Source: Epiperipatus broadwayi (taxonomy: Eukaryota; Onychophora; Udeonychophora; Euonychophora; Peripatidae). From it: DNA of 64,000 bases. The position numbers were made by a program, and so were the translations under genes. The DNA lies in the NCBI GenBank assembly GCA_028023455.1, contig JAQFVV010006716.1, forward strand, positions 310,001-374,000. The letters are read 5' to 3'. The first letter of the stretch is position 1, and every line of letters starts with the position of its first letter. Shown here piece after piece: positions 14,501-24,300 of this stretch. The notes beneath the pieces are model-generated. The model searched no databases. It saw only the letters and a list, made by a program, of their open reading frames with translations, and had not been told where the DNA came from.

Positions 14501-14829
14501 TCATAATTGTATATATGTATTGGAAAAATATTTATCATTTACACAAACATTCATTCTGCCTTATCAGGCACTGAGAAGAAAAACCATGGTGTTTCTCGAT
14601 CTTAAACTCAGAGGTAAAAAGCCAAAAAACTCACCACACTGGCTAATGCGTGTTGGTGAGCAGCCCATCCATGTTCGTATATTATATGAATAAACACATA
14701 GTAATAACACCTGCAACGATAAGAACGTATGGAGTGGACATTAGGAATTTGCCCTGCTCGGTTCCTTTAAGGCCTCCAGGAGGAATCAAAGGGTCTCCTT
14801 TCAGTTAATAGCAAACTCCTTTCTGCAGC
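11589..14829 (-). mobile_element. RTE-type non-LTR retrotransposon, nearly full length
   Basis: The element reads from right to left. Its 5' end is placed at about 14829 because the sequence beginning ggctgcagaaagg also heads the copies at 48852 (minus) and 23691 (plus). A leader of about 325 bp is followed by one long ORF with an apurinic-like endonuclease and a reverse transcriptase, then a 3' end of tgataatgatgatta type running into TA repeats, as is usual for RTE elements. There is no poly(A) tail. The ORF is broken by a small number of frameshifts and one internal deletion, so the copy cannot act on its own. It is the best template in the window for recognising the other nine relics. Confidence 0.88.
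11600..14504 (-). pseudogene. RTE endonuclease-reverse transcriptase ORF, frameshifted
   Basis: This ORF would nick target DNA and copy the element RNA at the nick. The first open segment (12786-14504, 572 aa) has the endonuclease: T-Y-N-C-R-S near residue 51, C-E-V-R-R-K near 81 with the metal-binding Glu, G-D-F-N-A-R-I-G at 187-194 and S-D-H at 278-280. RT begins near K-A-P-G-N-D-G at 506. A frameshift near 12800 moves to 12371-12832, with F-V-D-Y-E-K-A-F-D (motif A, residues 72-80) and R-Q-G-D-S-I-S-P (motif B, 131-138). The next segment (12113-12358) lacks 33 bp that encode the FADD catalytic motif. The last (11548-12126) has the RTE C-terminal region with G-H-I-A-R-R and I-L-Q-W-I, then reads into TA repeats. 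The start at 14504 is the first Met of the open frame; the endonuclease proper begins about 45 residues later. Confidence 0.85.
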
Positions 14830-14910
14830 CATATATATATATTATTAATCAATGTCTGTATTCCAATTATAATAAAATTGTATTGTTTTGAATAATTATA
14901 TATATATATA
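14830..14910. other. Short spacer between two head-to-head RTE copies
   Basis: About 80 bp of A/T-rich DNA with small TA tracts at both sides (14830-14843 and 14896-14910). It separates the 5' end of the minus-strand copy from the target-site duplication of the plus-strand copy. Confidence 0.6.
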
Positions 14911-14948
14911 TTGTTTTTAAAAATAGAAGTTAATGAATACTAATATAA
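14911..14948 (+). repeat. Target-site duplication, left copy, of plus-strand RTE
   Basis: Thirty-eight bases identical, except for one A/G difference, to 16897-16934. The pair brackets the plus-strand RTE copy exactly, which is the expected result of target-primed reverse transcription. Confidence 0.85.
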
Positions 14949-15039
14949 AAAAAAGATGGAATTATTACTAAAAATAGAGATGACATCATGAAATGGGTAG
15001 AAGACTTTTATTAAGAATTATATTCTATAATATTAATAA

Positions 15040-15335
15040 GCCAATAAGCTAATACACATGTGCTTTGCAGATGTCACTATATAAATGAATACTCCTACTT
15101 TTTCAAATACAAGATAAAGTCTTTAAGAAAATATAGAATGAATCTACCTATATTTTCGAACCAACCGTATATGTATGGGCAAATCTGAAATGTTTGAAAT
15201 GAAGAGTGTGAAGTTATTAATTGATCACTTTAAATTACTTTTTTACTACGTAAACGAATAACGCCAATGAAATTTCTGGAATTTACGATATGTCATTCTT
15301 ATAATTAAACATATGTAAACAAGACATTGTAATAA
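15040..15335. other. Foreign segment of about 300 bp inside the plus-strand RTE copy
   Basis: Removing this segment restores the order seen in the minus-strand copy: the codons for F-Y-x-E-L-Y-S end near 15030 and the codons for Q-V-P-P-I resume near 15336. The segment has no coding potential that I recognise and no obvious terminal inverted repeats or TSD. It may be a small insertion or filler DNA. Confidence 0.55.
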
Positions 15336-16860
15336 AGAACAAGTACCTCCTATATATATTACATCTTCCGAATTGCCCAGAATTTTAAATGAAGAAGTGA
15401 GACATGCAATTAAATGTATGAAGGAAGGAAAAGCTCCAGGTAATGATGGAATTATAATTGATATATTAAAAGAAGCCTGTGAAGAAATAGAATATTTTTT
15501 TAGCAAAGTTATATACCAAATGTCTAAAAGTTACAGGTGTACCAGATGATTGGAAGAATGCAGTATTAATATTAATATTTACAAAAGGTGATAAAGAAGA
15601 TATTAGAAATTACACATCCATCAGCCTTTTATCAGTTTTATACAAAATTTTTAACAAGATAATTACAATTCGTCTACAGAGAACATTGAATTTTCACCAA
15701 CCGAAAGAACAAGCTGGATTTAAAAGTGGTTTTAGTACAGTAGATCATATCCAGGTATTGAGAGAAGTTATAGAAAGGACAAATGAATATGAGTTGCCAT
15801 TATGCTTTGGATTTGTATATTATGAAAAGGAATTTGATTCTATAAACATTTCTTTGGTGATTAAAGCATTGGATCATCAAGGTACAGATCCAGGATATTG
15901 TCAAATTTTAGAGAATATTTATAAAAGTGCAACAGCAACAATTTAATTACATAATGCTACTGGGAAAGTCAACATTGAGAAGGATGTAAGACAGGGTGAC
16001 TCTATATCTCCAAAACTTTTTACAGCAGTGCTACAAGAAGTATTTTGTGGATTAAAATGGGAAGCTAAAGGAGTGAAAGTAAATGGAGATTATTTAAGTC
16101 ATTTAGATTTTGCAGATGATGTGGTTGTTTTTGAAAATAATGCTTTAGAGCTTCATAAAATGTTGCAGGAGTTATCAGATGAAAGTAAAAAAGTAGAACT
16201 AAAAATAAATGTTAAAAAGACTAAAGTAATGTTTAATGGATTTTCTCAAAATATGAAAATTAAGATTGATTATGATGAGTTAGAAGACGTTAACAGTTAT
16301 AAATACCTTGGTCAGATGATTAATACAGATGGAAACATAATGGATGAAATTAATCATAGAATTAATCTTGGTTGGAGTGCTTTTGGTAGAAATAACTTGA
16401 TACTAGAAGGAAATATGCCTACGTGTTTGAAAAGGAAGATTTTTAATAAATGTGTTTTACCAGTTCTTACTTATGAATCTAAGACGTGGACACGTAATAG
16501 AAGAGCAATACAGAGACTTCAGAGCACTCAAAGAAGTATGGAAATGTGCATGTTGGGAGTAACAAGAAGAGATCAAAAATGCAATATGTGGGTAAGAGAA
16601 CAAACTGGTGTTACTGACCTCATTGAAAAAATTAAAAGACTGAAGTGGAGTTGGGCTGGACATATTGCTAGAAGAGATGATAATAGATGGACAATTGAAA
16701 TCTTAAACTGGATTCCAAGAGATTGTAAAAGACCCATATAGAGACCACATGTGAGATGGATGGATGAAATAAGAAAGTGTGCAGGGGTGATGTGGAGAAG
16801 AGAAGCTAAAGTTCAGAAAATATGGATTGAACTTGGAGAGACCTTTATCCTGCAGTGGAT
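15336..16860 (+). pseudogene. RTE reverse transcriptase ORF, truncated and frameshifted
   Basis: Reads from V-P-P-I through K-A-P-G-N-D-G-I and, after a frameshift near 15500, into an open segment at 15686-15946 with E-Q-A-G-F-K-S-G and a motif A in which Asp and Ala are changed (F-V-Y-Y-E-K-E-F-D). A stop lies at 15943-15945. The segment 16028-16741 (237 aa) retains F-A-D-D at residues 28-31, which the minus-strand copy has lost, then the K-K-T-K-V-M-F region and the C-terminal G-H-I-A-R-R. A stop at about 16739 replaces the Arg of the R-P-x-x-R-P-H region. No intact product is expected. Confidence 0.85.
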
Positions 16861-16896
16861 TGATAATGGTTGATGATATATATATATGTGTGTGTT

Positions 16897-16934
16897 TTGT
16901 TTTTAAAAATAGAAGTTAATGAATACTAGTATAA
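16897..16934 (+). repeat. Target-site duplication, right copy, of plus-strand RTE
   Basis: Partner of 14911-14948, with one mismatch in 38 bp. It follows the TA/TG tail of the element directly, fixing the 3' boundary at about 16896. Confidence 0.85.
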
Positions 16935-17688
16935 TACTACCAGACAACTATGTTCCACTATAATGACTATGCCATATTAGGTAATGATCATTTAAAATAT
17001 TATAGAAATTACAAATGTAAATTTAATTTTTAAAGCAAAATTTCATTAAAGTTCCTACTTATACATACATATGTTAAAAATAAATTTTAGCTAATTCTGA
17101 ATTTTCTCACATGGTTGCATTCCTTCCCTCCCTATTTGGTTGACAAATAAGTCCTTTGTTCGGATTATGTATTGTTGTTTTTTTTTTCAATATTTTCAAA
17201 GTGCAAATAAAATATTTTGAATTTGTTTTGTTTGTAAACTTACATTTATAACAAATCAATTTCCATTTATTGAATTCTATTATAGAATGCAGTTTAAATA
17301 TTAAAATTGAAGGCTGAATATTGACAAAAATTGATAGCAGGAATAACAATAAAAATGTCAATCTATGAAAGAGTTAAAAGTTTGTTGAACACCAATCATA
17401 ACTTGTAGGAAATTAATAAAATAAAAGAGAATCTAATTCATCAAAATAAAAAATGGTTGTCTGAGTTTCTGAATTAGTGGAAGATTGTGACATAGCAGAT
17501 ATGCAATGAAGTAAGTGCTGATATTGAAGCAAAACATCTTAAAAATCTTTTAACATAATATTCAGATTTCAGCAACAAATTCAAAAAATTTCTCAACTTA
17601 TTCAAGGTCATACTAGTTAGGGAGAAATGTTGTACTAATAATAATTTTCAGTTTATTGGGAGAAAAGTATCCCATATTACAATAATTG
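16935..17688. other. Intergenic DNA, nothing recognised
   Basis: No gene, no repeat shared with other parts of the window. The minus-strand frame at 17107-17361 has no motif I know. Confidence 0.55.
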
Positions 17689-18382
17689 TAATACTTATAT
17701 AAGGCTAAAACCTTAGTATATGCACCTTGAGTGCTTAATTTTAACAAGAGAGACCTCTACAAATCATAATGCAAGATTCGACTTTATAAAGATAAGAGGG
17801 ACCCTCTTATCTCTGAACCTATTTTCTTAATTATATAGGCAAATCTAAAGCATATTGATTTAGGAGCATGAAGCTAATAAATTCTTCACTGATTAAGTCC
17901 ACTATTTCTGTTAAACATTCACATTCGCGAAATCTTTCGATTTACAATGAGTCAATATTCAGATATTAAATTTAGAAATATTTTGAATCAATTTAAAGTT
18001 GTAAATATTAATTCTTATTAAGCATGATTTCATCATGTAATACTTATATAAGGTTAAAACCTTAGTACATGTGCCTTGAGTGCTTAATTTTAACAAAAGA
18101 GACCTCTACAAATCATAATGCAAGATAAGAGAGACTCTCTTATCTCTGAACCTATTTTCTTAATTATATAGGCAAATCTAAAGCATATTGATTTGGGAGC
18201 ATGAAGCTAATAAATTCTTCATTGATTTTTGTTAAACATTAACGTTCATGAAATCTTTTGATTTACAACGAGTCAATATTCAGAAATTAAATTTAGAAAT
18301 ATTTTGAATCAATTTCAATTTGTAAAGCACGTAATACTTATATAAGGTTAAAACCTTAGTACATGCACCTTGAGTGCTTAAT
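17689..18382 (+). repeat. Tandem repeat, two units plus a partial third, with internal hairpin
   Basis: Units begin with gtaatacttatataagg at 17689, 18037 and 18331. Unit 1 is 348 bp, unit 2 is 294 bp, and unit 3 stops after about 52 bp. They differ by scattered substitutions and small deletions. Each complete unit carries a perfect short palindrome (17790-17812 and 18123-18145) whose two arms differ between units in a pairing-preserving way. Each also starts with an aagg...cctt mini-hairpin. No coding frame is conserved between units. Confidence 0.9.
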
Positions 18383-18879
18383 AACTGTAAATATGCATCT
18401 TCTGATCATTTAGTGAATCCTAGTAATAACATCAGAATTTTGCAACAAGCATTCAATATTGGTCAGACCATAATTTTGTAACCCTCATTCAATAACTTAA
18501 CACTTCTAAAGTCTTTATGCTAACAATTTTATTTTTGTTTAATAATAAGACACCTAGTAATTTATAACTATATCATAAATAAATACCATAAATAGCGAAA
18601 TATATTTTAAAGACAAAGCTTTTAATATTATATTACTGTCATTTATATTTTTTAATTGAAGTTTTAATAATTTACATAAGTATTTAATTATCTATTCTAT
18701 TAGTAATAAGAAATTTAGTATTATTGTTGCCAATTTTAAGGACAAAAAATTGAAAGGCACAACAACAACAATAATACATTAAATATGAGTTTTTGTATGA
18801 CTATACAAAGTAATATGTTTGAAACACAATTAAGCTTCCCTTTTATTGATGTAATATTTGCAATGCTGTTGATAAATTT
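18383..18879. other. Intergenic DNA, nothing recognised
   Basis: AT-rich DNA. A short caacaacaacaataat stretch lies at 18760-18775. No gene-like frame. Confidence 0.55.
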
Positions 18880-19800
18880 TTTCTAGAAACATCATTGTTA
18901 TCATTTTCAACTTTTTATCATTGTAGGAGGAAAGTCTCCCCAAGCTTAATCTATCTTCTCCAATCTCTAGCCTTTCTTCTCCACATCACCATCATATATT
19001 GTCTTATTTTATTCATCCATCCCACATGTGATCTCTCTCTAAGTTTTTACAATCTCTTGGAATCCAGTTTAAAATTTTAACTGTTCATCTATTATCATCT
19101 TTTTTAGAAATATGTCCATCCCAACTTCAGTTCAGTCATTTAATTTTTTCAATGATTTCTGTAACACTTGTTTGTTATCTCACCCATGTATTTTATTTTT
19201 GAACTTTTCTTGTTCCTCCTAACCTACATCTCTCTATACTTCATTGAGTAACCTGAAACCCTGTATTAATCTTCTGTTAAACATCCATAGCATCAGAACC
19301 ATAAGTAAGTAATGGTAAAACACATTCATTAAAAAACTTTCTTTTCAAACACATAAGCATATTTCCTTTTAATATTAAGTTATTTCTACCAAAAGCACTT
19401 CATCCAAGTTTAATGCTATGAAAGTTATTTGTAGTTATTAACTTCTACCTCAACATTATCAGTCTTTATGTTTACTTTATGAGAATATCCACTGAACATT
19501 ACATTGGTTTTTTTAACATTTACTTTTAGTCCTATTTTCTTACTTTCATCTAATAATGCTTGCAACTTTTCCTGAAGTACTGAAGCATTATTTGTGAAAA
19601 CAATTACACCATTTGCAAAATCTAGATAATTTAAATAATGTTCATTTAATCTTATTCTATTATCTTTCCATTTCAATCTACAAAATATTTCTTAAAAAAA
19701 CAGCTATAAAAAGTTTTGGATATATGAAATCGCTCCATTGTACAACCTTCTCAAAGTTAATCTTTGTAATATTATTATGAAACTTATTCTTTTCTGTCAC
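18880..19800 (-). pseudogene. RTE retrotransposon, 5'-truncated decayed copy
   Basis: Reading leftward, it covers the RT from about motif B (P-K-L-F near 19715) to the 3' end near 18925. The open segment 19425-19676 retains the Y-L-x-Y-L-D-F-A region, but the FADD motif reads F-A-N-G. It then matches the K-K-x-N-V-M-F-S-G region of the better copies. The region 18900-19420 follows the C-terminal part with many stops. The 5' limit is about 19790, where similarity to the copy at 12490 stops. Divergence is greater than in the 11.6-16.9 kb copies. Confidence 0.8.
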
Positions 19801-19926
19801 ATAAACTCTTCTATTTATCTAAGTCTGTTTCTATTTATCTCACTTTCTATTTGCCTGTCTATCTTTCTGTGTATATATTATAATCCAATATTTTTTAATG
19901 AATGTTTAAATGAAAATCTTGATTGT

Positions 19927-20197
19927 GTAGAGTTATCCATTTAAATCAACTTAATTAGAAAGCACTTAACTTAAAACACCTGCCCCAGGATAAGAGTCAA
20001 TGTAAACTGGCAAACTGCTTCAATCTGTCAGTTTATGGCCTGGGACAAGTGTTCTAGATTAACTTCTCTCTAATTAAGTTGATTTAAATAGACAACTTTA
20101 CACATCAGCCTGTCAGTTTATTTTGACTCATGGCTTGAGGTAGTTAATTTAGGTTAAGTGCTTTCTAATTAAGTTGATATAAATGAATAATTTTACA
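19927..20197. repeat. Nested inverted repeats, three arms of one fold-back unit
   Basis: The segment 19927-20017 pairs as an inverted repeat with 20020-20101 and also with 20106-20197. All contain the core tcaacttaattagaaag or its complement, the cagtttat motif and an acttaac motif. The arrangement is that of a fold-back MITE with an additional arm, or two overlapping insertions. No coding capacity is seen, and no TSD could be fixed. Confidence 0.75.
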
Positions 20198-20590
20198 TAA
20201 TTTAGATTTCCATATATATAATCTTTTATCTATAGATAGATGATCAGACATCAACAGCATTGGTATTTTGCCATAACAATAAAAATAAAAATAAAAACAA
20301 TTAGCAAATATTAAACAAACTAATAAAAATAAAAACAAAATTCCATAAATATTTTGCAGGTATTTATTACTAGTAGTAAGAAACAAAACAATTACTTCAA
20401 ATTTAAAAATAAAACTAGATTAACATATAATCATCATTTATAGATTAAAACAAAAGTGCCACATTAGTTTTTTTGATAGATAAAAGATTTTTTCCAGCTT
20501 TACATTAAGATGTCAAACATTTGAAATGTCTGACATAATGAGGACAATCCTGAAAACAGTATTTCTATTCCCACCACATACACACACTTG
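20198..20590. other. Intergenic DNA, nothing recognised
   Basis: AT-rich, with A-rich runs (aataaaaataaaaac) at 20280-20335 and a CA run at 20578-20588. Confidence 0.5.
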
Positions 20591-20599
20591 TGTATTTAC

Positions 20600-20718
20600 C
20601 GATAAGGTTATATATATATATATATATTCTCTTTTTTTTTTAATATTTTTTTTTTTAAAATAAAATATTTTTTATTATTAAATAATAAAAAAAAATTTTA
20701 ATAATTATATATTAAAAT

Positions 20719-20749
<31 letters not shown>

Positions 20750-20960
20750 TTAAAATAAAGAGGTTTAAGAAAAAAAAAAAAAAAAAAAATAAAAAAAAAA
20801 AAGGGAAGTAAATAAAAAATTTAAGGAAAATGGATATTTATTTTTTTAATTGTTTATTTAAGTGTTAAATATAGAAAAAAAAAAAAGAATTCTGGTAAAG
20901 AATATATTATTTAATTTTGAATATGTTAAAAATTTTTTTAATTTTTATATTTTTTTTTGA
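20600..20960. repeat. Low-complexity A/T block
   Basis: TA repeats at 20609-20627, then long homopolymer A and T runs (for example about 27 A from 20720 and further runs at 20770-20800). Almost no G or C for 200 bp. Base calls in this tract may be unreliable. Confidence 0.8.
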
Positions 20961-22300
20961 TTAAAAAACAATCAACATAAACTATTTCCCACATAATTAT
21001 TATAGAGGTTTTACATATGGAAATGTTAAAATTTCTTTTAAATTATTAACATTTTAATGTTTCTTTTAATTTTTTAGTCAGATATTATTTTTTTACAACC
21101 CTAAAAAATAAAAAGTCAAAGGTAAAGCCCTTGGGATGACAGAATGATACCAGCCAATTTTGTTTTCCATTGATCCTTTTTTGTTGTTTACCATAAGAAA
21201 AAGTAGGACAGCAACACAGTGTACATATGGTAATGTAATACAAAATCTATTTTTATTTTCAAAAATGGACATAAAATATAAATGTAATGTTGTTTATTCT
21301 AGAATTTTAATATTTAACAAACTGATAAGTACTTATGGATATTTTTATATCCAAGTTTTATCTGGTTTAGTTATTTTGTACATGTTTTAATTTTTAATTA
21401 TGTGTAATATGTTTTCATAGTTTTAGTTATTATTTTTAATAATTATCATGCTTACATTTATTCATGGAAGTGAAAAAAAATTTGGATGAAATATTAATAT
21501 TTTCAAAGCCACTGTTTGAAATATATATATATTTAATTGTGAGTAATATGGTTTATATTTTTATTTATTAATTGTGCAAATAATTTTAATATTTATTATT
21601 TGGGAAATTTTTGGTGAAATATTATTTGATAAACTATTGTTTTTGAAATTTTCCAACTCCTGTAATATTATTAATCCTATTTTTTATTTTTTCGTTAAAT
21701 ATCATAATATTTTGATTTTATTATTTGATTCATTTAATTACAAAATTAATATTAAATGTTTTTTATGTAAGCAATTATTTTTTTTGAACATTAATATTCA
21801 CTGATCTGTGTTTCGTTTAACACAATATAATATAATGCTTTGAATATATTAGTATTTTTAAATCCTATAATTTATTTTGCTGACATATATTTGATTATGA
21901 TATTTTAAAAGTAAAATATTTTAGTTTAGGTACCAATAATTTGAATTGTTTTATGTGGAGTTTTCATTCTTTATAAATTGTAAGATTAAAATACATTCCA
22001 CATTAATTCTTGTATTACTGTATGCAATTGTTTTGGCTATTTTACTTATATTTTTGTACCATATTTTAAAAGTAAAATGCTTGTGTTTTCACACAAAAAA
22101 ATTGAAATTTCTATATATGGATATAAATCGACCTCCTTGTCATTCAATAATCAATGCTAATTTCAATAATGTGGATTTAATGTTTTTTTTTTTTTGTCAA
22201 TCATAAAATTCTTTACTTTAAGCAGATTTCATTTCTGTTTTAGTTTATGTATTTTTTCCAACTGCTAACATACATTAAAACTGTTTTTATTTTTTATTAT
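20961..22300. other. AT-rich intergenic DNA without a recognisable gene
   Basis: Several 76-86 aa plus-strand frames occur (21160, 21574, 21946) but their composition (Phe, Ile, Leu, Asn, Lys) is what AT-rich random sequence gives. No motif, no similarity among them. Confidence 0.55.
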
Positions 22301-22304
22301 ACTA

Positions 22305-22990
22305 ATTTTTTTTGGTCATTTATTAATTACTAATGTTTTCTAAATTTCATTTCTTCATGTTTAATTTTTTTGGTTACATGATCATATTAAATATTTTGGG
22401 TCATTTTCTAATTATCTATATTTTTGATATTAGATTTTGAAACTTAAATTAGGCAAAACTCTCCATACAGTAGTGCCACTCAGTGCAAGCCAGGGTAATC
22501 AATGGATGCCAGAAGGCTCGTGCATAAAATCCCTATCCCATGCCTACACATCCAATATCCCCAGACTAGCTTTTAGCTTGTGGCTTTCATCAGGTATGGA
22601 GAGTGTTGCCTGTTTTAATAACCGTTAGGAGCAAGCATAAGAAATGGCGATCATGTGATGTTTAGTGGATTTTGATAGCTACTAGATTTTTTGATCACGT
22701 GATTACATTAATTTTTTGGGTCATTTTCTAATTACTAATATTTGATAAATATTGTTTTGAATTTACTGTAATAAATATTCTATTATTTATATAGTGCAGT
22801 GTATATATGTTGTTTTTTAAATATTGTTCTTTTAATATGCTATATTTTTAAAATAAAATACATTACTATTGTATTTAATGGCTTGTTACATTAGTTTTTT
22901 TGCTCATTTTTTAATTAATATTTTTGATATTTGATTTTGATGGTTATTTAATTTGTTTGCTCATATGATTATGCTTATTTCTACATGTCC
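22305..22990 (+). repeat. Degenerate tandem-like array interrupted by an R-family element
   Basis: A motif of the form ttttttgggtcattttctaatta followed shortly by a tttgatattagattttga-like stretch occurs, with variation, at about 22310, 22395, 22715 and 22895. The R-family insertion at 22446-22670 sits between the second and third occurrences. The units are too irregular to give a fixed period. Confidence 0.5.
22446..22670 (+). repeat. R-family fold-back repeat, copy 2, with terminal inverted repeats
   Basis: Bases 22450-22467 (aggcaaaactctccatac) are matched in inverted form by 22594-22611 (gtatggagagtgttgcct). The outer right part, to about 22668, matches the right arm of the element at 39972-40395, including an aagcataagaaatgg stretch and a gatcatgtgatgttt stretch. 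The middle carries the cagtgcaagcc, aatcaatggatgccagaagg and gtgcataaaatccc blocks typical of the family. The frame at 22437-22628 is repeat-derived. Confidence 0.75.
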
Positions 22991-23690
22991 TGTTTTATAT
23001 TTTCAATCCTTAATTAAAATTGCAATTTTTTGTGTGGATAGAACGACTTATCTGAAACACTTACTTATTATTTCTGATGGTATAATCAAAGATACTTTAT
23101 CTTTTGATTGTGTCAGTAGTGGTCTTAAGCCTTCCATGACATTTAGAGCATTTACTAAATTGGCATTTATTAGTTTCAAATAGTGTATATATGCATGTAT
23201 ATAATTTTAATATAAAATAATTATATGCACTTTTTTTTAATTTGTGATTGATTGGTGATTTCTTAACATATTTAAAAAGTATTTTAAACTAGCATTAAAT
23301 GTCATTGTAATTTTAGTTTTATTTAAATAGAATTTGGAGGTTGCTTTTAACATAATTTTAAAGCATTACCTGTAATAAAAAGAATAATCTTAAATCCGAG
23401 AATAAATAAAATGCGAAAGTAATTTTATTAGAAAAGAAATCATAAAAATGTTTTGGAAAACGTGCAATATTAATCCCTATTATTAATTTATTATTTGTAA
23501 TTAGAATTTATGAAACTTTAATTATTAGACAATTATCCAATAAAGAGCAAAATAATTATAATATATACGTTCGCGAATAGTATTTAGTAATGAGTAAAAT
23601 AATTATAAATGCATATATATATATATCAGTGTTTAATAATGTACAAAATAATTTATATATATAACTATACACACACATATATATATATAT
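22991..23690. other. AT-rich intergenic DNA, TA tracts at right end
   Basis: No gene recognised. TA-rich tracts occur at 23615-23628, 23650-23664 and 23675-23690; the last directly precedes the RTE leader. Confidence 0.5.
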
Positions 23691-24300
23691 ATGGCTGCGG
23701 ATAGGAGTATGTGCTAATTAAAATGGAATCCTTCACTTTCTCTTTAGGACTTTAATGGGATAAAGCAAAGCAAATTCCTCGTGATCTCACCATATGTTTT
23801 TTTTAATCACAGCTCCTAATATTATGTGATTATTCTATGATAAATGAATGTAAATGATTTGCTTATCAACGTTAGATAGAACAACAGAAAGTGTAATTAT
23901 TACAGGTAGAAAATCTAAGATTTATGGAATGAAGACTGGTGTTAAACAAAGATGTTTTTAATCCAATATTGTTTTCAATTTGTTTGCCAGTGAACGAACA
24001 TTCAGAATCAAAAAAAGAATTCTTTTTGTTTTTAATCGATTTGAATTAAAACTTTCACCATCAAATCTGAATGTATCTTGATCACTAATTGATTAAACTA
24101 TCTATAAATAATTTTAAATATTTTAATAAACTTTAATCAAAAAGGGATCAAAATATATTCAGGTTTGATGGTGGAAATTTTAATTCTAATCGATTAAAAA
24201 CAAAAAAAAATTTTTTTTGATTCTGGACATACAGTATTCTGATGAATGTGCAGTTCTTGTCTGTTGGAATATGATTTACAAAATATTCTATAATATTTAA
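23691..24300 (+). pseudogene. RTE element with internal deletion, split by a fold-back insertion
   Basis: Begins with ggctgcggatagg, clearly related to the 5' end of the full copy at 14829, and the leader can be followed to about 23780 (gcaaattcct). From about 23875 it reads as reverse transcriptase: a V-I-I-T-G-R-K-S region, then G-V-K-Q-R-C (motif B, normally G-V-R-Q-G-C) and S-N-I-V-F-N-L-F-A. After the inserted fold-back element, 24236-24260 reads S-D-E-C-A-V-L-V, matching a Y-A-D-D-C-A motif. The endonuclease is absent. The motif C wording differs from the F-A-D-D-V-V-V of the other copies, so this may be a second RTE subfamily. Confidence 0.65.
24003..24225. mobile_element. Fold-back MITE, 223 bp
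   Basis: The outer ends are CAGAATC and GATTCTG and the two arms pair over about 70 bp with few mismatches, including a gtttttaatcgatt core and a caccatcaaa block. The inner part continues the symmetry (ttgatc...gatcaa, attgatta...taatca) around an AT-rich centre. No ORF. It sits between motif B and motif C of an RTE relic, so it inserted after that copy. No convincing TSD: flanks read acatt and gacat. Confidence 0.85.

Larger units (their letters stand above)
14949..16896 (+). mobile_element. RTE-type retrotransposon, 5'-truncated copy with clear TSD
   Basis: This copy starts inside the ORF, at the codons for K-K-D-G-I-I-T-K, which lie upstream of the RT domain in the minus-strand copy. It therefore lacks the leader and the endonuclease. 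It runs to the same 3' end (gattgataatgg, then TA/TG repeats). An unrelated stretch of about 300 bp at 15040-15335 interrupts it. Identity to the minus-strand copy is high by eye, so both belong to the same or sister subfamily. The single mismatch between the two TSD copies implies a fairly recent insertion. Confidence 0.88.

Noticed and set aside
17689-18382. The tandem repeat as a CRISPR-like array
   Set aside because: Units are about 300-350 bp, without short repeats and unique spacers, and the DNA is clearly eukaryotic in character.
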